A DNA stretch of 64,000 nucleotides, from assembly GCF_003597395.2 (NCBI RefSeq), contig NC_133771.1:49378903-49442902 (forward strand). Direction: 5' to 3'. A program made the position numbers and the translations under genes. This DNA comes from Chelonoidis abingdonii. Lineage: Eukaryota > Chordata > Testudines > Testudinidae. The notes beneath the pieces are model-generated. The model saw only the letters and a list, made by a program, of their open reading frames with translations. It searched no databases and had not been told where the DNA came from. Each line of letters opens with the position of its first letter. The first letter of the stretch is position 1. Positions 36,601 to 48,600 of the stretch are shown here, piece after piece.

Positions 36601-39600
36601 CTAATAAATTTATATTTTGAATGCTAATCTTGGCAGGCCCTGGCTTTTATTGTACTTGTTTCATTAATAAGACTAGAAGTAGGTTACCACTTGGAAGGAA
36701 AAAATTCAAGGGCACAAATGACAGGCAGATGCAGTCGGCAGACAAATCTAGAGGTACCATAGAGTTTCCTTCCATTCCAAAATGTTATTCAGACATTCTG
36801 CTTTCACAGATTCCTAGATTTTTAAGACCAGAAGGGACCATTAGATCATCTAGTCTGACCTCTGTATAATACAAGCCACAGAATTCACCCAGTTTCTCCA
36901 ATAACTTGTGTTTGACTAAAGTATCTCTCTTCGAAAGGCATTCAGCCTTGACCTGAGGACTTCAAGAGATGGAGAATTATCACTTCCTTTCTAGTTTGCT
37001 TTAATGGTAAATCATCTTTCACAAATATATGATGAGCCAACTATTTTCCCCTTACTCATTCAGATGTAAATAAAACGTACCTTAGTATAAAGAGATTTGA
37101 AACGATCTGAAGCATTATCCAGTTTACTTTGCACCTCCATGTAAGTAGCTGAAGTATCAATACCATCTTTGTCAACCTTGACACCATCTTTTTTACTCCA
37201 AGATTTAGCAGCATCTAACACCCTCTGTCCAGAAATTGTAATGTACCGTAAGTCACCTTTGTGAGAAATAACATCTTCTGAAAAACTCTTTTGCCTTTTG
37301 AGCTTGGTCATGATACCAGTGAAGTCAGCAGCACCAGCCTCCAGGTTTTCAAGTTCCTGTTCTGACTGCTGCAGCCAGCTTTCAAACTCACTGTAGTCTG
37401 TATCAAATTTCTCAAGTTCTTCCTGCAGAGAGTGCGTTAACTTCATTTTCCATTCCAATTCAGCTAAAGCAGTTTCATACTGGACTTTCAGTTCCTTCAT
37501 GTTCCTTTGCATCTTCTCTTTTTCTTCAGGGGAAAGGTAGTGGCCTTGTTTCTCAAGTAGCGCTTGGGCAGACTGAGTTGCTATTATAACAGCCTGTTGC
37601 TGAGAAATAATTTTCTCATGTTGAGCCTATAAGAAAAAAATTAAAATATTTACGACTAGTAGCCTCCTGTAGGGTTCCATCACAGCACATTTTTTTTTAA
37701 ATCAGAAGTCTCCACTGAAATCATTGAGGAGTTCTGTCTAGAAACTGATAGCACAACATGGACCAAAATTACAAAGCAGCTCAGAATGTTAAAAGGCTTT
37801 TCCACATCTCTTCTGATTGATCAGATAACAATTTGTGAGTAACGTAAATAATGAATAGAAGGGATGTTTAAATTAGATTACTCAAAAATTGTTATCTGAT
37901 CAATCAGGAGAGGTGTGATAAAGCCCTTCAACATTCTGAGTTGCTCATTAAAAATGCCACTCTTATTCATTGTTTACCTATAGCATTTTCAAACTGTAAA
38001 AAATAACTATTGGTAATTACAGATCAGACCCTAGCATATACATGGGCAAAGCCCTTTTGACATCAATGGAACTTGGAGAAAAACTGATGCACATCAGCTG
38101 AGGACCCAGCCCTGTATTTCTAACACAACCCAGTGCAGTGACTTGCATGGATTACCATCTATAGGCAAGCCCAGTCAGAAAACACCACTTTAAATTTTCC
38201 CAAGATTTTTTTTTTCCTCATTCCATGGGTGATTACTCAAGATAGGATTCATTACAGAACACGATAAATGATGGGCAGTTTTTTATAAGTGTAAGTATTC
38301 CTTTACCAATTGATCACACAATAGTTACTGGTTCTAACCATGGGCCGTATATATCAATGGGAGAATAGGTATTTCCTATTTATTTTGAGTGAATAAAAGT
38401 CATTGCTAATTTTTATACTTCCATTTTTGGATTTTAATAAACAGTTCTCAAGATGATTATAAAATATCTTTCCTTATAGAAAAATTGCCATTCTATGGCA
38501 TTAAAAAATCCATACACATTAGATACTATATAGATTTCATCAAGTTAAAACTAATAAATGATAGGATCTATAAATACACACTAAAAGAACCCAGTGTAAA
38601 ACATGTTCGGTTCTGGGAGAAAAAAACCCAGATCTTCTAAAACACCTCAGTTCCTGAAGTGCCTCATTTCCTATAGAAACAATGACTATGTATTTTTTAA
38701 AATGGGCTCTGGTGCTTCTCCACCATATATCTGTGATAGACGGTTACTGAAGATCAGATTTGAGCACCAATAGGTACAAATAAAACCACCTATGCTTCCA
38801 TTTTCTTTAAGAAGGTTTTACATGGAAACTATTCCAAAATACTGTTTCTTTGATCAGTTTCTGCAGATCCTTCATCAGTTCCATCACTCAGAATGTAAAA
38901 GGGTTCGAGCTGTTAAAACTGTATCTAAAATACAGAAGGCTGTCATAATTAAACATGCTGGCTGGAGCAGATATATTAAAATTGCTCTGTTGTGGAGTTT
39001 TGCAGCTCCTGCTGAAGCCTTCATAATATGGTTCTTTACCCTCTGGGAATTTGTCACTTTTAAAGTGAGAATAATGTAGATTAATAATCTCAACAATCCA
39101 ATAACGGTAGCTGTGTGCAATCAGTGTTCAGTCATCAAAGGGAAACATGTCAGACCAAATAATTTATCTTTGACAAGGATCAGAAAAGATTATGAAGCTG
39201 TGTTTCTGCCTACAGTACTTTATTTATCTACAATAAACATTGTACTGTGTTCATTTCAGCCTAGAAAAATGAAGGGCACTGTGATCACCATTAAGATGGC
39301 AACATTTCCCACTGAGAACACTGCAGTTTCTCCCATTCTTACAACAGGAAATAACTGGGTACCTGTGTGGTAACTGACAAACTCTGCGACTCTTTAATGA
39401 CTTCTCCATTAATAGAATATCTATCAATGTACATTATGTATTTCTTTGAAGCCTGATGGAAAGGCTTTCATTGACTTCAGTGGACTTCTTACCATAGTAC
39501 CTAAGTGCTGAATATTTGCCATAGCTGGTAACATGCGCATATAGTACCTTGACTTTCTGACACTGCTGGTTCAGGTTACTGTCTGTGAGTTTTACTCTGC

Positions 39601-42600
39601 CATCTACATGGGTTTCAGACTGTTGCTGAAGTTCCAACAGGTTACCATTGACTTCATCTTCTTCTCCCTCCAAAGCCTTTAGACCCCCTTCTTTAAAATG
39701 AGTTCCATTCTGTTCTATTGCCAGCGTCCATTTCTCATCCCCTTGCTCTGCTGCCTTATCCACATTCGACAGCCAATCCAAGAGATTTTCAATTGTATTT
39801 TTACTCTCTTCCAGTTGTTCTATGGCGGCAACCTATACATTGAAAGCTCAGAATTTGAAATCTGAAATCATTTTTAGCCTTTACATAGTTTCAAATGTGG
39901 AGATTTGAAGTATTTAAAAATATGGTGTTAAAATCTGAAAATATCTGTTAATTGACATATTGAGAATTTGCTGTATTTGTAAAACAAATATGCACTAATT
40001 ACTTTGATAGTAACCCAAGAAAAATATGACTTTCATCTCTCATTAACAAACCAGTAATAAGTGGAAAGACTATTCCCCCAAGACTTTTTAAAAATTCAAA
40101 TAAAGATGTAGAATTGTTGCAAAAGAACCTTTTCTGTTTCCTGCTTAATAGCTGAAGTCACAGCTTTATCCAGCACTTTTTTGGACTCTTCTGCCTTCTG
40201 GCTAAGCAGCAAACATTTTGTCTTAGCTTCGTTAAGTTTCTGTTCAAGAATAGTCTTGTCTTCTTGTGACAGCTTTCCTCCATTCTCTTTCAAGAACATC
40301 TCAGTGTTTTTCACAATCTCTGCCAGTGCCTGTGCACTTGCCAGCATATGTTTCTGTAACTCCTTGTGGGAAAAACAACAAAAGAAGGTAGATTAATTAT
40401 CTACTTATACTTCACTTCAAACTTCTCAGAAGTCCCTCACTTATCCCACATATTCTTGTAAACTCGTTTTTATTACTGTACATTAGTTCAGATGAGCTAT
40501 GCTTCTGTTTCTCAGATGGGATTTTGACCCTCACAATGTCTTACAGTTGAGCCTTGGCAGCTTGAGAGATCAAGAGTGTGATACTAGTCATTAGCTTGGA
40601 GAGCAAAGAACGCTATTGTTAAAGTATTAAAGAATAACTCATTTAACAATCTGGAGCGGGATAAGTCAAATGTTCCACAGACCATAGTAATAATGCATTT
40701 CTGCATAACAGTCCTGGGACAAGTCCAGAACTGAAGCAAGTCTAGAGGAAGTCTAAACTGATTGATGTATATCTTCTTTTGGTCCCTTCCTCTCAATATG
40801 TGTGTTGCACGAACTTAGACGCCCTCTAGACTGCCTCAGAGAGTTTTAGACTCACTTAAACTCACAACCGATTACCAGCATGTAATCAGGGCTGGTGCAA
40901 CCATTTAGGCGAGAATGCTGGGATTTGGGGGGCGCCATTTTCTTCGGCAGCGACCGCGGCAGCCGGATCTTTGGCTGCCCCAGTCACCGCCGGCATTTAG
41001 GTGGAGGGAGCTGGGGCAGGGGAGCATGGGGAGGGCCGCCTGCAGCAAGGAAGGTGGGGGCGGCACATAGGGGAACTCCCCGCCCCAGCTCACCCCTGCC
41101 CCCATGGCGTGCTCAGAGTGCTCATGCGCGGAGTAGGGGAGAGCTGGGATAGGGGGGTGCCTCAGGGCAGAGGGTGGGGAGCTGCCGCGGGCGAGGCGCC
41201 TTAGGGCGGAGGGGGGGAGCTGCTGTGAGGGGGCACCTCAGGGCGGCGGGGGGGGGGCGCAAGGTGGAAGTTTCGCCTAGGGCGCGAAACATCCTTGCAC
41301 CAGCCCTGCATGTAATTACATCTCAACCTTTACACCTCACTTCTGAATTTGGCACAGTAGGTCTAAATTAATGTAAAGCATTATAAGGGATAATCATAAG
41401 CTAAAGGCCCTTAAGACCAGGGTGATGTTTATGGTGCCACCAGATAAAACGTTTTGGACTCTCACTAACACTTGTTAGTGGTTTTTGATATTTAGTCTGA
41501 GAAAGAGCAGCTCATTTTAAAGCACTAACAAATATTTTGGATGCCCTTCCTTTGGATGCAGTAAATATTTTATATTAAATAAGATACGGCTTCTTTCCTA
41601 AAAAATCTTCGTGCTTCCTTCCATACCCCACCTTATACATGGAATGCTCTCCCTGAACTGATCCATAAGGAATCTTTTCTTCCGTCAAATCCTCTCCCAA
41701 GACCTGCTTCTACCATGATGCCCAGAAGAAATCAATCAAGAGATGAGGGCTAGGTTTTGAGGCAGTTGTGGATAGAGGATATTTATAAAGGAAATACATA
41801 ATTGTACACAATAACTTGGTCTATACTTCTTTCTTTCCCTTGGAATTTTGCTGGTAATCTTAGACAACACGCTCTTAGAGTCAGAGAATGAGTCTACTTT
41901 TGTTCAGTACAATGGGTTACTGATCCTCCATGGGACCTCTGTGCACTACTATGATATAAATATTAAATAATAATAAAAACCATAAAATGCTAAATCCTAA
42001 AGTCCTCACTGAGGCAAAAATTGAACTGATGTCAGTGGGAGTTCTCCCTCAGTATTAACAGAGTAAAAGTTTAAGTTTTGGCACAAGGGCAGGGCCTAAT
42101 AGCAAACTAAACGAAAAGCTTTCAGATGTACATGTTGTCACAAGATTATAACAGAAAATTTGAAAAAGTTATAAAAAGGCACCCAGGGAATCTTCTGCCA
42201 TCACTAGAGGAACAGAATTTACAGGGAAAAAAGATGGCAGAGAAATCCTTTTACAAAAAAGTTTCTATAACAATGTGAGCAGAACACTCCATGCTTCCAG
42301 TTATAAAGGTCACACATGATTTTGACATAACAAGCTTGGGCTCACTTACATGTGATTTTCTCACATCTGGCAAGAATACTTTTGAACTGCAGAATCACAT
42401 GTTAGATCTCAGGCATGCTACAAGATTGTTTCTGAAAGTATACAGTATGTCGCAGGACAGTCTATTCATCTGCTTTTTATCAAGCCACCCTGAATGGGAG
42501 CACTGTACAGGTTCAATCCCTTAGCTTCGGTCAACAAGGCATGGTTTTGTGTCTTTTTCCCTCTTTCCCTCCCTCTCTGTCCTGTTTTTCTATCCCCAGG

Positions 42601-45600
42601 GATGTTGTGCTAATTTCCAAACCACTGGGAAAACTGAGAGGCCACCTCCACTGTTGCTGTCAAAATTGCTGTGTAAATTAACTGGCCCAGGGTATCACAT
42701 AACAAATTTGGATATTGCTCTTCAATACTTTTCCTTGCAGAGAACCAAGCACATTATCAGTAGTGCCATCATTCTTTTCTGCACAGAATCAGCATGAGAT
42801 CCTGAGTCAGCTCCTGTTTCCACATCCCCCATGCAGTCAGTGCTCGCTACTGTTGACCTAAAACCTGCCTTAGTCTTCTTGATTTAATCTCAGATTGGTT
42901 TCTTTATGGACTGGAACTAATCAAAAATACATCATAAGATTACTAAGGTTGCTGCTGTTTAGTCAAGTTTTCACCTCTTGTTTGGTTTGGTATTGCTTTA
43001 ACTCAGCCTTGCTGTCTCCGATAACAAGAGCTTCTTGGTGACCAATGAGTCGATTTTCTGTTTGCGTAAAGAGATCACATATTTCCTGTAGTTTCTCCTT
43101 GCATTCCTGCTGCTGCTCAGCCACATCCTAATTTGGAGCAAAAATAAAACACAAAATTCTGCATAGGCATCATCAGAAGCTCCCTTACAAACTACTTTTT
43201 AAACAACAATATTGCAAGGCAATCATTTTAAAAGTATGCTGTAAACATGATAGCAGTGGTACACACTTTCAGCAAGGTGAATATATAGAAGTTATGGATC
43301 ATAAACCTTACATATGCTGTAAGTAAAAGGCGATCATGTATTGATGAAATTGCCCAGCAGAAATCTGGCCATGCATATGTGTACAAGTGAAACCTCCAAC
43401 CAACAGAGGTGAAAATCCACATCTCTTAATTGCTTGAAATCTGTGATAAACACTATTAGTTCTGAAAAAGGATACCAAAACAGAGGTTAGTTGTGATGGG
43501 TATGTTAGTTTAGTTGGTATGCATGTTACCTGTGTAGAAAATGTTTGCATCTTTTAAGCAATACAGAGGAATAAAACATGCATGATCATTATTGTTACCA
43601 AATTCTTATAGATGCTTCTCATTCACCCATTTTTATATATTTCTCTGCCATAGCACCTTGGCAACAACTTTCTTAGAATGTTACAAAGCCTCAGGATTCT
43701 AAATAACTTTTTTCTAACACATCAGTAGTGGGTGAATTGTTGCCTTCTGAGGCCTACATTTGTGCTTCTATGAGAGGAAGGGATGTACAGGTATACTAAG
43801 GGCATTCTCTAAGTCAGCCCTGACTATAATCATTTAACTAATTACAAACACAATTGCTACACTATTCATGATTGTAAGCAAACACGAATACTTTTCCTTC
43901 AGTCTGACAGAAATACTAGACTTGATCCCCTTGCTCTTGTGTCGATAATGATGTCTGAAAACTCAAGTATCCATCCACTTCCTAATTCTAAAAAGAATGG
44001 CTGTAACACAGAAAGACCATAACAACTATTTATCAAACCTGATGATAGCCATTGTAGAATAATGAAGGCAAATGTAACAAAATGTATAGGATATTATAAC
44101 ACATTTAACCCTATAGCCAATGCTTCCCAAGCAACTCATTTCTGTTATGACATAATCACACATTTGCATTAAAATTCCTCATCTATATCAATAAAACACT
44201 AAGCACACACTGTCACAGAAAGGCAAACCTTCTGATCACCAAGATCTTGTGCTGTCTGTAACAGTCCCTCTAAACTTTCCATCTGAGATGTGATTGTTTC
44301 CTGTACTTCCTGAAAACACTTCTGAGTACTATTTAAGAGCCTCAACAGCTGTTTGCTCTGATTAGGAGAAAGATCCTGGGCATGTTCAGAAATGAAGAAC
44401 TGAACATCAAATGCTATGGAGTCCAGTTGTATCTTCATACAGCCAAGCTCTTTTGAATTGTTCTGTAAATAAAACAAGAGGAAATGACTGATCGTAAAGA
44501 AAGGTTCAGTGTTCATAAAGCATATTTCAGAGAGAAATAATACTATCCCTTGCTCAATGTTCAACTATGTTTTTGATGAAAATTTAAACCAAAAGGAGGA
44601 ATTAGTCTAAAAATTTGTACTCCAAGACAACGCAACTGGCTGAGTTTTCGCTTGTTTTGCCTTCTTGATCAGGGGTTTATATATATCAAGTTCCAAATAA
44701 TTATGGTGCTCAGTCTTCTCCTTATTTGTTTTTTTATTTTTTTCACATCAGAGGACTGACTGACCATCAACACTGAAGAGGTACTACTGGGGAGCCATTT
44801 GCGTAACTGGAGAAGCAGTTCTGCAAAAAACTAGGAATGGGAGAATATTTACTGAAGGTATTTCCTACCACTGGCTTTCTTGCCTTCCTCCGCAACCTAG
44901 AATGACATCCTGCAGGCAAATTCTGCCCTCAGTTACACTCATGCAACCCTAATGAAGTCACTAAACATTCTGCAACCCTATTCAAACCCCAATTAAGTCA
45001 TTGTACCTTTTACATTCCATATATACATTTGAGCAGTTGGGTCTGTTCATGTCTTCACGGGTATCACATGAAGAGGATGTTTAGGAGGCACTTGAATTCA
45101 TGGTTTTGGATTTCCCCCCATTTTTGTTTCTTTAAAACACCCTCCATAGCTGTTTTGGAAATGTACATTAAACTCATTGAAGAGATAGGAGTTTAAGCAT
45201 AGGATGTAATTATAATAATTGGGATAGGTTGCCGTCCTGCATTACACATTCGGATGGGGCCAGATTTCTTACAATAGATGTAAGCAGAGCCAATATTACA
45301 TTATCCTTTCTGATAATCAAATACACTATTTTATCATTTAATATCAATGATACTTGCCTTGAGCAGTTGTAAGCTTTGCTTCACATTTTCTATATCACTA
45401 GTTTTCACTGTCAGGTTGTTCACAGTTTTACTGTTTTCTGTGATCTGGTCTGAAAACTTCTGAAGTCTGCTTAGAAGTTCCTGATGCAATATTGAAAGCT
45501 TAGACTAGAAAGGAAAGTTATATATTTATTTACAGTATCATAGTCTAACAAGCCAAATCTGATATTAAATGAAAGAAAATCTGACACCTAATTTATGTTA

Positions 45601-48600
45601 AAATAAAACGAAACCAAAATATTTATTTTTAACTGAATTACTTTAAAGTAAAGTGAAGCAAGTATACACACAGGAAAATCATTTAATAGAAACATACCAT
45701 TTCAGAGTCAACAGCAAAGACTATTTGTTTTGCACGCTTTGAAGACATATCACAGACTACAAAAAAGGCCTTCTGTAAATATTCAAATGTTATTTTTAGC
45801 TCTTTAAGTTGTTCTTTGGGACCATCTTTGTGCCGAGACCTTAAAAACTCTTCTGTCAACTTCATATCTTTTTTTAGAACAGCAGCAAAGGTAGCCAGTC
45901 CTGATTCAAATGACTGCGAACAAAATATAAACAAGATGCATTACATTTACTAAGAGAAATAGGTTTAAAAGTAAATTCGTGTAACTGTATTTAAAATCTG
46001 AACCACATGATCTCTCTCATTATAATAGGGCTTTCTATAGCATCCTGCACTGTATTACCTATATGCTTCTTAGTATACCATAGAAATAAATATATTATAC
46101 TTACCTCTAATTGTTCAAGTTGGGTTTTTAGCATTTCCAAGTTGTTACTAATAGGCTGCTGATTATCTAAGTGGAATTTCATATCTTGAACCATTGTCAA
46201 ATGTCCTCGCAGTTTCTCTGTATACTTTAAACACTGCTGTACTCCACTGAACATCTGAAAATAAGTTTTAACAATCAAAAAATGCTTTCTGAGATAATAG
46301 AGAAACGTAACATTTGTTTTCATTACAATTTGTTTTAAATTTACAATTGGAGTGTTTGATATGTGGGTTTTTTGTTTGTTTTGATTTAATAATGATCTCC
46401 AATATTTAAAAGGATGCATGCAACTCCTTTAACATAAAATGTGTAACTGTGCCAGTTGTTACTTACCATGCCTACTGCATTGTCTCCTGTGGCAGCTTCT
46501 TTCATTTGCAGAACATCCTCAGAAAAGCTTTTGGATGGACTGTCTGACTTCTCAGGCTGCTGGTTATTTTCCAAAATAATACCTGTGTTATGAACCAATG
46601 AATTCTCTCTGAGAGTTTCTGATCCAAATTCTCTTAGTTCTGTTGAGCAAAGAGTACCCAGCTCCTCTGCTTTGCTTACACACTCATCATCTGTGGCGAT
46701 ATCAGCAGTCTGTGAGATGGTAAACAAGTCTTTTGCCAAATCACTCATCAATTCCTCAAAACTGTATGAACTTTCATCTCCAGGTGGGATTTGGAAGATT
46801 TGTTCAAGCTGAGAAGTAATAAGTTTAGGAGCTGTGGCTTTTATCTCTTGGTCTCTTTCATTCTGGGCTTCTTCACTTCTTGTTTCATATGCATTATCAT
46901 CAGTCTTTTGATTGCAGTTGTTTTGCTTCAATATATCAAGGAGGAGGTCAGGACTCCTGTTATCAAGCCAAGATAACTGAAAATTATCACAGTCCTTTTG
47001 ATCTATGCAGGATGGGGTAGCCATTACTGTAGCGCTAATGTCATCACGTGTTTGCTTGATATTTGACTCACTGGAAGTCTTATTCTCCAAGTGTGTGCAA
47101 CTAATCATTTTAAGTAAATTTTGCATTAAAAATTTTGTGTCAGAGTAATTTAAAGGTTCACCTTCCTGCTTGCAGAAAACATGGCCATCTTTTAATTTCG
47201 TTTTTAAAATATTCTTTAAATCTTTAATTAGTGTGTCAGATACTTCGGGAGAATGTGACATACCCTCCTCTACTTGCAAGTCTTTGGAGATCATCACTTC
47301 TTTGTGAAATGATTCTACAGGCTTTTCTTTCCTGACACCATTTTCAATTACATCAGTCGTGTTGGCTAAAGTATTCTGTTCCATAATGTTTTTTACTCCA
47401 TTATAACAAACCAGTGTTTCACATTTCTTCTGCACAATATTATCCAAGCTATCACCTATGTTATCCAAAGGTCTACAAGAAAAGCTTGCTGCACCTCTAT
47501 GGTTCCCAGAATGTCTGGTTTCAGCACTATCCTCTGACTCCTGGACATTCTCAGTACTTCCTTCTGTGTCAGCTTTCTTAAAGGCAAATTCATGACTAAC
47601 TATCACATCATTTTCTGAAATGTCTGTAAGAACTTTATCAGTTTCTTGAGAGATGATAGCCTCATTATCTTTGGTAACATTAATTCCCTTTGATTTTACT
47701 GTAACTGTCTGGGGAGAGGATTGAGCATTAGAGTTTAATTCGGTTGGATGCCGTGCTCCCTTATCAATAATATAGTCAGGTTTCACTAACTCTTTTTCAT
47801 TCTGTGTACAATTTTCGTCAGTTTCACCTTCCTTAAGGTAACAAGAATCAGCCTTATTCAGTTCTGAAATATCTGTTGCTTTTAGGCCTTTTGCACATTG
47901 TTTTAAATAAGCAGAAAGGTCAAACTCTTCCATAAATTCATCTGATTTCACCGTATCAAAGTCATTGTAATGTCTTGATTTAGCATCACTTGAAGCTTGT
48001 CCAACACTTACTTTTTCTTCATTTGAAACAGCAATTTCACAACCTGTTTTAATAGATCCATCAAATATTTCTCCAAGGCTTTCCATATGAATGGGACTTT
48101 TACTCAATTCCTGGATATGACTTTCCTTTATAACAGTCACCATGTTTATATTTTGTTTAGGAATGTCAATACCTATTTCTATTTGACCAAGTTCTTTATT
48201 TGTGACTGGGTGTACTAAGTCAGTGAAAGAACCTAGACTATCACTGTCATTCACATAAGGCACATGTCTGACTACTTTATTATCCATTTGGGATGAATTT
48301 ACCTCAAGCAGTTCTATGCCTGTCACATTATTTGACATGTGCTTCACGAGTATGTCTTCCTCTGTGCTCTGTCTTTGCTCATAATTTGAACATGGCATAG
48401 ATATATTGTTCTCATTTTTCGTTATGATATGAACTGGTAACAGATCTTCTGAAGGAAGAAAGTCTATTTGAATGTGAATGTTTGCAGCACCAGTTTGCTT
48501 AGCAATAGCAGATGGGGATGCACACGCAGATCCCTCCTGAATGACTGCAGGGTCTATTGCCATGGTATCATTCATGCCAAGATCAGGCATTAGAGTCGTA

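Larger units (their letters stand above)
28557..37080 (-). other. DST intron (exons k to l), longest in window
   Basis: An 8.5-kb intron with palindromic repeats (29160-29325), a tRNA-like repeat region (30140-30760), a long CR1 (31265-33301), a MITE (33490-34065), a foldback element (34501-35147), a CpG-rich hAT element (35344-36092), a second hAT-like fragment (36260-36480) and an old LINE relic (36805-36905). 28560-29150 and 29330-30130 show nothing else. Confidence 0.8.
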
